DNA from: ARK-15 sp038880255
GTDB lineage: Archaea > Thermoplasmatota > Thermoplasmata > Thermoplasmatales > ARK-15
Direction of reading: 5' to 3'
Assembly: GCA_038880255.1 (NCBI GenBank)
Contig: JAVZSA010000035.1
Location: 1 to 12,772, forward strand
DNA: 12,772 bases
This document shows positions 1-7,776 of the stretch, in pieces. Under the pieces are notes generated by a model. It did not search any database. It was given only the letters and a program-made list of their open reading frames with translations, and was not told the DNA's origin. Both the position numbers and the translations under genes were made by a program. Each line of letters starts with the position of its first letter. The stretch's first letter is position 1.

Positions 1-17
1 TTGCTTTTAAATTTAAA

Positions 18-32
18 TATATAAATCTATAT
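18..32 (-). promoter_or_regulatory. Possible promoter of a gene beyond the left edge
   Basis: The 97 bases left of carB are nearly pure A/T and hold no gene. On the minus strand ATATAGATTTATATA includes 13 bases (ATAGATTTATATA) identical to the permease promoter. A transcript from it would begin about 4 bases outside the window and run left. T-rich tracts around 60-97 on the minus strand could end the carAB transcript first. Confidence 0.35.
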
Positions 33-97
33 AACAAGATTTAAAAATAAATCAAATTTATTAAAGATAGGAAATTGATTAAAAATTTATAATAATT

Positions 98-3000
98 TTA
101 ATAATTAACCTTTGAAAATTTATTAAATGGATATAATAAGTAATTTTTATCGTATAAATTGATACTCCTGATTAGAAATTTTGCTACTCTCATATTGGTA
201 ATTACAGGAACACCGAAATCTACAGCAAATCTTCTTATTTTATAACCATCACTTTGAGAGACATAACTTCTAGATGGTGTGTTTATCACATAACCTATTT
301 TTCCATCTTCAATTAACGAATAAATAGTTGGTTTCTTTTTTTCCTTCAGCCTATATGCAATATTTGATTTTACACCCAATTTCATTAAATAATTTGCAGT
401 ACCTTCAGTTGCATAAATCTCAAACCCATTTAATAGCTCTTCACTCAATTCATCAAGATATTTTTTATCATAATCATTTAAACTAAATAATATTGATTTT
501 TTTCTTTTTCCATAAGCTGTAAGAAAGGCCTTATAAAATGCTTCGTATGGATCCCTTCCAATCCCCATAATTTCTCCAGTGGATTTCATTTCAGGCCCAA
601 GAATAATATCACTTCCCTTTAATCTATTAAATGGAAATACTGAAAGTTTCACGTAACTTAAATTATTATTTAATTCTTTAAATTCTTTATCTTTGCCTAA
701 AATAAAATATGTTGCAATCTTTGGATATTCTACACCTTTTATTTTCGATAAAAATGGCACAGTTCTACTTGCTCTGGGATTACCTTCTATAAAAATTATT
801 TTTCCTTCCTTTATCATAAGTTGATAATTAGCTAATCCGATTATACCAAGATCAAGTGTAATTCTTTTTATTTTTTCTTCTATTTCTTTTTTTATTTTTT
901 CAGTCAACGAAATCGGTGGAAATATCATAGTACTATCTCCTGAATGAACACCTGCCTCTTCTAAATGTTCTAATATACCCATTATCCAAACATTTTTTCC
1001 ATCAGATATTACGTCCACATCCAATTCTATAGCATTCTCAATAAATTTTTCTATCAATACTTTACCTTTTTCATTTATTTTTTTTGTATATTCTTCAAGA
1101 TCATTTTCATTATAAATTATTGAAACACCTGCGCCTCCAATAATATAGGAAGGTCTGATAAGTATAGGATAACCTATTTTATTTGCGTATTCCTTTAATT
1201 GCAATGTGTCAACATAATTACCAGGTGCTTTTTCTAATGAATATTTTTCTAAAAATTCTGAAAATTTGCCTCTGTCTTCCATCAAGTCTATACGATCTGG
1301 TCTTGTACCCAATATTATGCCACTACCAAAATATGATACAATATCTTTTACAAGATTAATTGATGTTTGACCACCAAATTGAACTATAACACCTAATGGA
1401 TTTTCAAATTCTAAAATATTTGCAACATGTTCAAATGTAAGTGGTTCAAAGTAAAGTTTATTTGACATGTCAAAATCGGTTGAAACAGTTTCAGGATTGT
1501 TATTTATAATTATTGCATTTTTACCCATTTCTCTTATACCCAAAACCGATTCCACAGTAGAATAATCAAATTCAATTCCTTGACCTATTCTTATTGGGCC
1601 ACTACCCACTATCACTATACTATTTTGTAATATTTTAGATTCATTTTCTTCACCTAAGTATGTACTATAATAATATGGTGTAATTGCTTCAAATTCACCA
1701 GCACACGTATCTATTTCTTTATAAACAGGAACAATTCCAATCTCAATTCTTTTTTTCCTAAATGAAATTTCGTCCATTCCAATTTTTTCTGATATAAATT
1801 TATCACTCAATCCCATTTTTTTAGCTTCTTTCACATTATCTAGTGAAGTACATGATTCTTCCATTTCTACAATATTCTTTATCTTCCTTATAAAATAGAT
1901 ATTCCAACCAGAGAGTTCGGAAATAAATTCAGGAGAATAATTTCTTCTTAAAGCTTCGGCTATGCAAAAAATCCTGGAATCTGTCGCTTCTTTTAAACAA
2001 TTAATCAAATCATCCTCTTTAAAATTTAAATTTTTTAAATAATAATAATTTTGATCTAAAGAAAAAATTGCTTTCATAAGTGCCTCTTCAAAGGAACGGC
2101 CAATACCCATCACCTCTCCTGTAGATTTCATTGACATACCAATTTTTCTATCCGCATCCCTAAACCTATCAAATGGCCATCTTGGAATTTTTACAGTCAC
2201 GTAATCTATTGATGGTTCAAATGATGCATAGGTAATACCTGTAACAGGATTTTTAATTTCATCTAAAGTATAACCCAGCGCAATTTTTGCTGAAATCCTT
2301 GCAATTGGAAATCCTGTAGCCTTTGATGCAAGAGCGCTAGACCTAGATGTTCTGGGATTTACTTCAATTACGTAGTATTTTCCATTATTAGGATTAAAAC
2401 AAAATTGTATGTTGCAAGCACCAATTATGTTCAATCTATCAATAACCTTAAATGCTGAATTCCTTAATGTTTGATAATCTTCATCGGAAAGTGTTAATGA
2501 AGGGGTAACGACAATACTTTCACCTGTATGTATCCCCATCGGATCAACATTTTCCATTGAACATACAACAATTTTGTTCCCTTTCTTATCCCTGATTAAT
2601 TCAAATTCAAATTCTTGAAGGTTTAAAAGGGATTCCTCAACTATGATTTCATGTAGTGGTGAAACATTAAGTGCCTCTTCGGCAATTTTAATAAGTTCTT
2701 CAATATTATGTGCAATACCACTTCCACTGCCACCCAAAGTGAATGAGGATCTTACTATTATTGGGAATTTTTTGATATTTTCCATTGCCTTATACACATC
2801 ATCAATAGACTTACATTTAATTCCTAAAGGGATTGGCTCCTGAATTGAAATTATCATATCTCTAAATTTCTCTCTATCTTCAGCTATATCAATTGCTTCA
2901 ATACCTGTTCCAATTATCCTAACATTATATTTTTCCAAAATACCTTCCTCATAAAGTTGATGAACAATATTTAAAGCTGTTTGTCCTCCAAAACCTGAGG

Positions 3001-3256
3001 CAATTGAATCAATTTTTTCCTTTTGTATAATATTTTCTACAGTTAATATATTTATAGGTTCAATATATACAATATCCGCAAATTCCAATTCCGTTTGTAT
3101 TGTAGCAGGATTGGGATTAAGAACAACAACCTTACAACCCTCTTCTTTAAATGCTTTAATTGCCTGTGTTCCTGAATAATCAAATTCAGCAGCTTGCCCT
3201 ATTTGTATTGGCCCAGAACCTATTAATAAAACATTTTTAATGTTTTTATCTTTCAT
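98..3256 (-). CDS. carB: Carbamoyl-phosphate synthase large subunit
   Basis: Makes carbamoyl phosphate from bicarbonate, ammonia (tunnelled from CarA) and two ATP, in the cytoplasm, for pyrimidine and arginine synthesis. The 1052-residue chain has the full duplicated layout: an N-terminal synthetase half (GSGPIQIGQ at 13-21, NPNPATIQTE at 47-56, ATP-grasp loop RSSFTLGGSGSG at 169-180, EVNPRTSRSS at 298-307), a linker of about 400-545, then a second half with matching motifs (GSGPIRIGQ at 551-559, RPSYIIGGAG at 701-710, EGNPRASRT at 824-832). A C-terminal MGS-like regulatory domain follows from about 935, including YATEGTANYL at 948-957. Length is close to that of bacterial CarB (about 1070), so the protein is fused and complete, unlike the split CarB of some methanogens. 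The start overlaps the last 11 bases of carA and is preceded by a ribosome site inside carA, so the two are co-translated. Identification is secure. Confidence 0.97.
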   Translation of the reverse strand: MKDKNIKNVLLIGSGPIQIGQAAEFDYSGTQAIKAFKEEGCKVVVLNPNPATIQTELEFADIVYIEPINILTVENIIQKEKIDSIASGFGGQTALNIVHQLYEEGILEKYNVRIIGTGIEAIDIAEDREKFRDMIISIQEPIPLGIKCKSIDDVYKAMENIKKFPIIVRSSFTLGGSGSGIAHNIEELIKIAEEALNVSPLHEIIVEESLLNLQEFEFELIRDKKGNKIVVCSMENVDPMGIHTGESIVVTPSLTLSDEDYQTLRNSAFKVIDRLNIIGACNIQFCFNPNNGKYYVIEVNPRTSRSSALASKATGFPIARISAKIALGYTLDEIKNPVTGITYASFEPSIDYVTVKIPRWPFDRFRDADRKIGMSMKSTGEVMGIGRSFEEALMKAIFSLDQNYYYLKNLNFKEDDLINCLKEATDSRIFCIAEALRRNYSPEFISELSGWNIYFIRKIKNIVEMEESCTSLDNVKEAKKMGLSDKFISEKIGMDEISFRKKRIEIGIVPVYKEIDTCAGEFEAITPYYYSTYLGEENESKILQNSIVIVGSGPIRIGQGIEFDYSTVESVLGIREMGKNAIIINNNPETVSTDFDMSNKLYFEPLTFEHVANILEFENPLGVIVQFGGQTSINLVKDIVSYFGSGIILGTRPDRIDLMEDRGKFSEFLEKYSLEKAPGNYVDTLQLKEYANKIGYPILIRPSYIIGGAGVSIIYNENDLEEYTKKINEKGKVLIEKFIENAIELDVDVISDGKNVWIMGILEHLEEAGVHSGDSTMIFPPISLTEKIKKEIEEKIKRITLDLGIIGLANYQLMIKEGKIIFIEGNPRASRTVPFLSKIKGVEYPKIATYFILGKDKEFKELNNNLSYVKLSVFPFNRLKGSDIILGPEMKSTGEIMGIGRDPYEAFYKAFLTAYGKRKKSILFSLNDYDKKYLDELSEELLNGFEIYATEGTANYLMKLGVKSNIAYRLKEKKKPTIYSLIEDGKIGYVINTPSRSYVSQSDGYKIRRFAVDFGVPVITNMRVAKFLIRSINLYDKNYLLYPFNKFSKVNY

Positions 3257-4310
3257 TATTGATCACTATCCTTTCAAATTCTTTAAAAATGAACTTTGTA
3301 TCATGTGCCCCAGGCCTAGCCTCAGGATGGTATTGTACACCCATAATTGGTAAATATTTATGTTTAAAACCCTCTACTGTTCCATCATTTATGTCATATT
3401 GATCAATTTTAATGTCTTCAGGAACGTCCTCTGATACTGCATAACCATGATTGTGGGTTGTAATATAAAAATTATCGTTATATTTAACAGCATGGTTTAC
3501 ACCTCTATGCCCAAATTTCATCTTATAAATTTTTGCACCTAACATTCTAGCCAATATTTGATGTCCAAAACAAATGCCTAACATTGGTTTCTTTATACCT
3601 TTTATATATTCTATAAAATCATTAAGGATTGGATGTGAAGGATCGCCAGGACCATTTGAAATTACAACTGCATCAAAATCTTCCATATAAAATTTCATTG
3701 TGTAAGGTATGATTGTGACATTACCCAAATAAAGTAAATTTTCCAATATACCATACTTAACGCCAAAATCAATAAGGGCTAAGTTTAATTTACCATTTCC
3801 TTTTATATATTTTACTTCCTTCGATGCTGTTTGTAGAAATAATGGATCTTGCATTGGATGATGCATTGATTCCAAAATTTCCTTTGCATTTATTAATTCA
3901 TTTTCCGGCTTTCCAGGGTATATTATTCCTAGAATAGTTCCTTTTTCTCTTATTTTTAGAATTAATTTTCTTGTATCAACATTAACTAAACCAGGGATAT
4001 TTGCTATTTTTAAAAAATCTTCAAGATTTGACTTGCTATACCTATTAATTGGGTTGTCGTAAATTTCAGAAGTAATTATACCTCTCACCCATACTTTATC
4101 AGATTCCCTATGACTCCAACTAACACCATAATTACCTATTAATGGAAATGAAAAAACAAGTATTTGCCCAGCATAGGAGGGATCAGTAATACTTTCTGTA
4201 TAACCTGTCATAGATGTTGTAAAAACAATTTCACCAAATGATGAAATTTTAGCCCCTATCATCTTTCCCCTATAAATTTGGCCATCTTCAGTATATAGAA
4301 AACCATCCAT
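3246..4310 (-). CDS. carA: Carbamoyl-phosphate synthase small (glutaminase) subunit
   Basis: Hydrolyses glutamine and passes ammonia to CarB. The 354-residue protein has the CarA-specific N-terminal domain (TEDGQIYRGKMIG at 7-19, FTTSMTGYTESITDPSY at 30-46) followed by a class I glutamine amidotransferase domain from about residue 175. Visible there are NGPGDP at 219-224, the nucleophile elbow GICFGHQ with Cys247, the FGHRGVNH segment at 266-273, and the HPE motif giving the other catalytic residues His328 and Glu330. The start fits the family N-terminus, and the nearby upstream ATG at about 4332 is out of frame. There is no good Shine-Dalgarno site before it, which suits a leaderless or short-leader first gene; carB follows with an 11-base overlap. 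All catalytic residues are present and nothing looks unusual. Confidence 0.97.
   Translation of the reverse strand: MDGFLYTEDGQIYRGKMIGAKISSFGEIVFTTSMTGYTESITDPSYAGQILVFSFPLIGNYGVSWSHRESDKVWVRGIITSEIYDNPINRYSKSNLEDFLKIANIPGLVNVDTRKLILKIREKGTILGIIYPGKPENELINAKEILESMHHPMQDPLFLQTASKEVKYIKGNGKLNLALIDFGVKYGILENLLYLGNVTIIPYTMKFYMEDFDAVVISNGPGDPSHPILNDFIEYIKGIKKPMLGICFGHQILARMLGAKIYKMKFGHRGVNHAVKYNDNFYITTHNHGYAVSEDVPEDIKIDQYDINDGTVEGFKHKYLPIMGVQYHPEARPGAHDTKFIFKEFERIVINNER
3261..3272 (-). promoter_or_regulatory. Ribosome binding site of carB inside carA
   Basis: On the minus strand AGGATAGTGATC lies 4 bases before the carB ATG. It resembles the archaeal AGGAGGTGATC consensus, with GTGATC intact. 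It sits inside the last codons of carA and supports translation of carB from the carA message and the chosen start at 3256. Confidence 0.6.
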
Positions 4311-4330
4311 TAAGGATTAACATTAAATTC

Positions 4331-4382
4331 ATCGAGTAATTAAATTTTGCTAATAATTTTTTTAATAATTATTCTATAAATA
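4331..4382 (-). promoter_or_regulatory. Candidate promoter region of carAB
   Basis: The 140 bases between the AOR stop and the carA start are almost all A/T. Two TATA-like boxes could serve carA: TATTTATA at 4375-4382, predicting a leader of about 40 bases, or a weaker AAATTTAATTA near 4337-4347, predicting a leader of only a few bases. The lack of a ribosome site before carA slightly favours the second. Further upstream, another TTTTTATAA (4406-4414) is too far away to be the obvious choice. The same interval must also hold the end of the AOR transcript; only T-rich tracts, no hairpin, are evident. Confidence 0.35.
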
Positions 4383-4450
4383 GTAAATGAAGAATTTAAA
4401 AAATATTATAAAAATTGTTGGAAATATATTTTTTAACTAAAATTAATAAA

Positions 4451-6289
4451 TTATTCCTGTAAGATTTTTAATTGCAAAAGTTTTAATTTTGTAGGTTCTC
4501 CATCAGAATTCCAGCCTCTAGCCTGATAGTATTCATCAAGCATTTTTTCAAATTCTACTTTCTTTATATACATACCTTCACTTGGCCCTTCTTTAATTAT
4601 TTCATAAAATATTCTTAATGGTAAATTATCATCTTTTCTCGATAAACCACATTTTATATTGAACAATTTTTGTAAATTATATGTTCTTTCACTTATTTCC
4701 ATAATTTTATTAAATGTAATTTCTTCGCCTAAATAGTTTGATATTGCATTATATATTCTTTCAGGGGTAAGAGAAGCCCTTGAAAATTTACATATTCCAG
4801 TAATGTCATAAAATGTTGAAAAATCCTGCATTTCCTTTATTAAATATCCTTTATTTTTAGGTGTTCTTCTATCAACATTTTCAAAAAACCAAAATTTACC
4901 GTTGAGTTCAGGTACGTATGCCATCGCATCTAAATGATCCCATCCTCTAACACTTGTGGCAACAGCAAGTGCCATACCATACATACCTCTAATATCGTAT
5001 GCTGGAGGTTCCATACCTTTAGAATGTAATGCAAATTCAACACCTCCAATCTTTTCACTTGCACTTCTTACACCATCAGCTAATAATTCACCTAATTTCC
5101 CTTCTCTATAAGCCATCTTTGAAAGTAATTTCGCTGCTATTTCAGCATCACCAAATTTTATTTCAATTCCCTCTAAATATTCATCAGGAATTATTCTTTT
5201 TTCATATGCTTCCATTGCCCATCCAATAGTGGCACCAGCAGATATTGCATCTAATCCAAGTAAATCAGATAGATAGTGAAGATATGCAACTTCCTCAAAA
5301 CTTTTTATATTAAGGTTTGATCCAAAGGAATACATTGTTTCGTATTCAAGACCTTCAACATAAAATTCCCCATATTTTGATGATTTTATATGTACATACC
5401 TTCCACATGGCTTCGTACATCCAGGACAGGGGTGATATTTCCATTCATACTTTAATGTCCAGAAACTTGGATCTAGTTCCGGTCTTTTATCCTCATTTAA
5501 ATCTTTATATGCATCCTTGAAATATGATTGTTGAAAATTTTTAGTTGGAAAAATTCCATGAAATCTATTCACCTGGTCAAATGATGCCCCTGTTCCAAAT
5601 TTCATATCAGAAGTGGTTCTTGGATCATTCTTCAAATATTCCATTGCTTTTTTTATTTCTTCTTTAAAATTATTTTTATCCTTTAACTCAATTTTTTTAT
5701 TACCTTTAACTGCAATAAATTTTATATTTTTTATACCCATAACAGAGCCAAGACCTGTCCTTGCAGCCTGTCTTCCATCACATTCAATTGTTGATATAAG
5801 ACTAAGATTCTCACCTGCAGGTCCTATAACTGCTGTACTATAATCTCCATAATCTTCCTTTATTTTTTCAATAGTTTCAGCAGTATTTTTACCCTTATAT
5901 TTTGAAGCTTCTACAATCTCCACATTGTCGTTTTCAATAATTATACCTGATAATGAATTATAACCATCCCTTATTGTTAGAGCAATAATCCCAAGAGATT
6001 TAAGTTCAGGTCCCAATTTCGCACCCGCAGATGCTCTTGCCACTCCCCCAGTAAGTGGTGATTTGGCCATAAATATGGTTTTGCTTGCCGTAGGATAGCC
6101 ACTACCTGTAAGCAAACCTGGTGAAATTACAAGAATATTTTCTTTAGAAAGTGCTTTTTTCTCCCAAGCCTTCAAATCGTATAGTATTTTAATGCCAATC
6201 CCGGTACCCCCAAGATAGTCTTTTAGAATCCCTTTGTCCATTTCTATTTTCTTAAAATTTTTTCCATCAATATCCAGTTGGTAATACAT
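4451..6289 (-). CDS. Tungsten-type aldehyde:ferredoxin oxidoreductase
   Basis: Member of the AOR family, oxygen-sensitive cytoplasmic enzymes carrying a tungsto-bispterin and one [4Fe-4S] cluster, which oxidise aldehydes to acids with ferredoxin as acceptor. At 612 residues it matches AOR/FOR length. Visible are the N-terminal LGGTGIGIKILYDL (26-39), SPLTGGVARASAGAKLGPELKSLG (77-100), and AARTGLGSVMG (175-185). The cluster ligands are Cys288, Cys291 and Cys295 (CPGCTKPC) plus Cys500. The two pterin-contact motifs are DLLGLD (342-347) and DITGIC (495-500), and RGWDHL (448-453) carries the likely active-site His452. Numbering of the first three cysteines matches what I recall for Pyrococcus AOR. 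The substrate is not readable from sequence, and FOR-like specificity is possible. It follows the class III aminotransferase after a single base, which suggests it oxidises the aldehyde that enzyme makes (inference). Confidence 0.93.
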   Translation of the reverse strand: MYYQLDIDGKNFKKIEMDKGILKDYLGGTGIGIKILYDLKAWEKKALSKENILVISPGLLTGSGYPTASKTIFMAKSPLTGGVARASAGAKLGPELKSLGIIALTIRDGYNSLSGIIIENDNVEIVEASKYKGKNTAETIEKIKEDYGDYSTAVIGPAGENLSLISTIECDGRQAARTGLGSVMGIKNIKFIAVKGNKKIELKDKNNFKEEIKKAMEYLKNDPRTTSDMKFGTGASFDQVNRFHGIFPTKNFQQSYFKDAYKDLNEDKRPELDPSFWTLKYEWKYHPCPGCTKPCGRYVHIKSSKYGEFYVEGLEYETMYSFGSNLNIKSFEEVAYLHYLSDLLGLDAISAGATIGWAMEAYEKRIIPDEYLEGIEIKFGDAEIAAKLLSKMAYREGKLGELLADGVRSASEKIGGVEFALHSKGMEPPAYDIRGMYGMALAVATSVRGWDHLDAMAYVPELNGKFWFFENVDRRTPKNKGYLIKEMQDFSTFYDITGICKFSRASLTPERIYNAISNYLGEEITFNKIMEISERTYNLQKLFNIKCGLSRKDDNLPLRIFYEIIKEGPSEGMYIKKVEFEKMLDEYYQARGWNSDGEPTKLKLLQLKILQE

Positions 6290-6290
6290 T

Positions 6291-7658
6291 TTATTTTCTC
6301 ACCGCTTCCTTTAATGCTTCCTCAAATATATCGATACCTTTATCAATTAAATCATCCTCTATTATAAGAGGGGCCATATATCTAAGTACATTTGAATAAT
6401 GACCACATGTATGCATTAATACACCTTTTTTAAACATATTTTGTTTAATATTAATTGCCATTTCACTCCAGGGTAATTTTGATTCTTTATCTTTTACAAT
6501 TTCTATACCTATCATGTAACCTTTTCCTCTTACTTCACCTATTATATCATATTTATGGTAGATCTCTTCAAATCTTTTTAAAATGTAATTACCCTTCGAT
6601 TTAACTCTATCAAGAATTTCTTCTTCCTTAAGAATATTAATCACCTCATTACCTGCAGCTAATCCAAGGGGATTCCCTCTATATGTACCTAATCTGAACC
6701 CCTGCGGTAAACTTTCATCATACTCTTTTCTATATGCTATCAGGGAGATTGGGATACCATTACCAATACCTTTGGAAATACAAATTATATCTGGTGTAAC
6801 GTTATAGTATTCACTTGCCCAAATTTTCCCTGTTCTTCCTACACCTGTTTGAACCTCATCAACAATAAGAGGTATTGAATATTTTTCAGTCACCTCCCTT
6901 ATCATAGGAAGGAATTCATCAGGTGGAACTATGTATCCCCCTTCACCTTGAATAGGTTCAACTATAACACCTGCAATTGGCCCTGTACCCGCATAAGGAT
7001 CTTTAATTAAATATTCAAGTTGATCAACAATAATTTTACTAACATCCTCCATCTTCACTTTTAAAGGGAACCTATAAAGATAGGGGTAAGGTAAATGGTA
7101 CACATTCTCATATCTGAATGAACCAAATTCTCTATAATGATAATTCCCAGTTGTGGATGCGATCCCACCTGAAATCCCATGATACGCTCCACCAAAAGCC
7201 ACTATAGTTTTTTTCCCTGTAATATATCTTGCAAGACTAACAGCAGTTTCACAAGCATCCGCACCTGTAGTAGTAAACAGTACCTTAGACGAATCTTTAA
7301 GTTTTCCAGGTAAAGTTGAAACAATATTTTTAAGAAATGAGATACGTATTTCTGTAGGTATCTCCGGTATATGGACAATTTTTTCTAATTGATCTGATAT
7401 GGCCTTTTTCACCCTTGGATGTGCATGTCCCATATTAATAACTGCAACACCTGCAAACCAATCTATAAAAACATTATCATCAACATCAACTAAAGTAGCT
7501 CCTTTTGCTTCCTTTATCACAAATTTAAAAATATTTGTATATGTTCTGGCATTTGTTTCAAATTTATCTTGAACATTTAAAAGTTCCAATGATTTTTTTC
7601 CAGGTGGTATTTCTCTAATTTTTGGTGCATTTTCAAAACTAAGTCTATTTTTTATCAT
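6291..7658 (-). CDS. Class III PLP aminotransferase (GABA/omega-amino acid type)
   Basis: Fold-type I, PLP-dependent enzyme expected to move a terminal amino group to a 2-oxo acid, producing a semialdehyde. In 455 residues it shows the archaeal N-terminal IPPGKKSLELL (17-27), FAGVAVINMGHAHP (68-81), the phosphate-binding TTGADACETAV (130-140), YHG (159-161), EPIQGEGG (234-241), DEVQTGVGRTGK (267-278) with Asp267 for the PLP ring nitrogen, ISKGIGNG (294-301) with Schiff-base Lys296, and LGTYRGNPLG (323-332). These fit 4-aminobutyrate or putrescine-type aminotransferases, but archaeal amino acid racemases of this same subfamily look alike, so the reaction is not settled. It is the first gene of a transcript that continues into AOR, and it diverges from the permease gene. 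The ATG at 7658 lies just downstream of a TATA box; the upstream ATG at 7680 is out of frame. Confidence 0.9.
   Translation of the reverse strand: MIKNRLSFENAPKIREIPPGKKSLELLNVQDKFETNARTYTNIFKFVIKEAKGATLVDVDDNVFIDWFAGVAVINMGHAHPRVKKAISDQLEKIVHIPEIPTEIRISFLKNIVSTLPGKLKDSSKVLFTTTGADACETAVSLARYITGKKTIVAFGGAYHGISGGIASTTGNYHYREFGSFRYENVYHLPYPYLYRFPLKVKMEDVSKIIVDQLEYLIKDPYAGTGPIAGVIVEPIQGEGGYIVPPDEFLPMIREVTEKYSIPLIVDEVQTGVGRTGKIWASEYYNVTPDIICISKGIGNGIPISLIAYRKEYDESLPQGFRLGTYRGNPLGLAAGNEVINILKEEEILDRVKSKGNYILKRFEEIYHKYDIIGEVRGKGYMIGIEIVKDKESKLPWSEMAINIKQNMFKKGVLMHTCGHYSNVLRYMAPLIIEDDLIDKGIDIFEEALKEAVRK
6298..6303 (-). promoter_or_regulatory. Ribosome binding site of the AOR gene
   Basis: GGTGAG on the minus strand lies 8 bases before the AOR ATG, inside the last codons of the aminotransferase gene. 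With the 1-base gap between stop and start, it indicates that the two are translated from one message. Confidence 0.6.
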
Positions 7659-7684
7659 AATATCTCAAATCCCTAAACATTTTT

Positions 7685-7703
7685 TATTTATAAAAATTTA
7701 ACG
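7685..7703 (-). promoter_or_regulatory. TATA promoter of aminotransferase-AOR operon
   Basis: On the minus strand CGTTAAATTTTTATAA (7688-7703) contains a TATA box centred near 7691. This predicts transcription starting about 8 bases before the ATG, so a very short leader without a ribosome site. The same 16 bases recur exactly at 11797-11812 in front of the other aminotransferase gene. The GTTAAA part lies where a TFB recognition element is expected. Confidence 0.6.
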
Positions 7704-7741
7704 TAATAAATTTTTTATTTAAATTAAAATTTTTAAAAAAA

Positions 7742-7755
7742 ATAGATTTATATAG
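7742..7755 (+). promoter_or_regulatory. TATA promoter of the permease gene (leaderless)
   Basis: TTTATATA at 7747-7754, preceded by an A-rich stretch, is centred about 26 bases before the permease ATG. That is the usual TATA-to-start distance in archaea, so transcription should start at or next to the ATG at 7777. No ribosome site is present. It shares the 118-base divergent region with the aminotransferase promoter on the other strand. Confidence 0.65.
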
Positions 7756-7776
7756 TACAATTTTCTTAAACTTTAT

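Noticed and set aside
1..97. AT-rich short repeats at the left edge as a possible origin or repeat array
   Set aside because: No regularly spaced repeats or origin-recognition-like motif; simple AT bias plus a possible TATA box explains it.
2643..2843. Plus-strand 66-codon frame opposite carB
   Set aside because: Opposite the ATP-grasp loop of carB, Ser/Leu-rich, no promoter or ribosome site.
4311..4450. Possible small RNA or riboswitch before carA
   Set aside because: The 140 bases are nearly all A/T with no G/C-containing stems; promoter and transcript-end sequence is enough to explain it.
5029..5843. Three plus-strand open frames of 66-76 codons opposite the AOR gene
   Set aside because: Low-complexity translations rich in His/Leu/Ile/Phe, no ribosome site or TATA placement, and fully opposite a conserved gene; antisense shadows.
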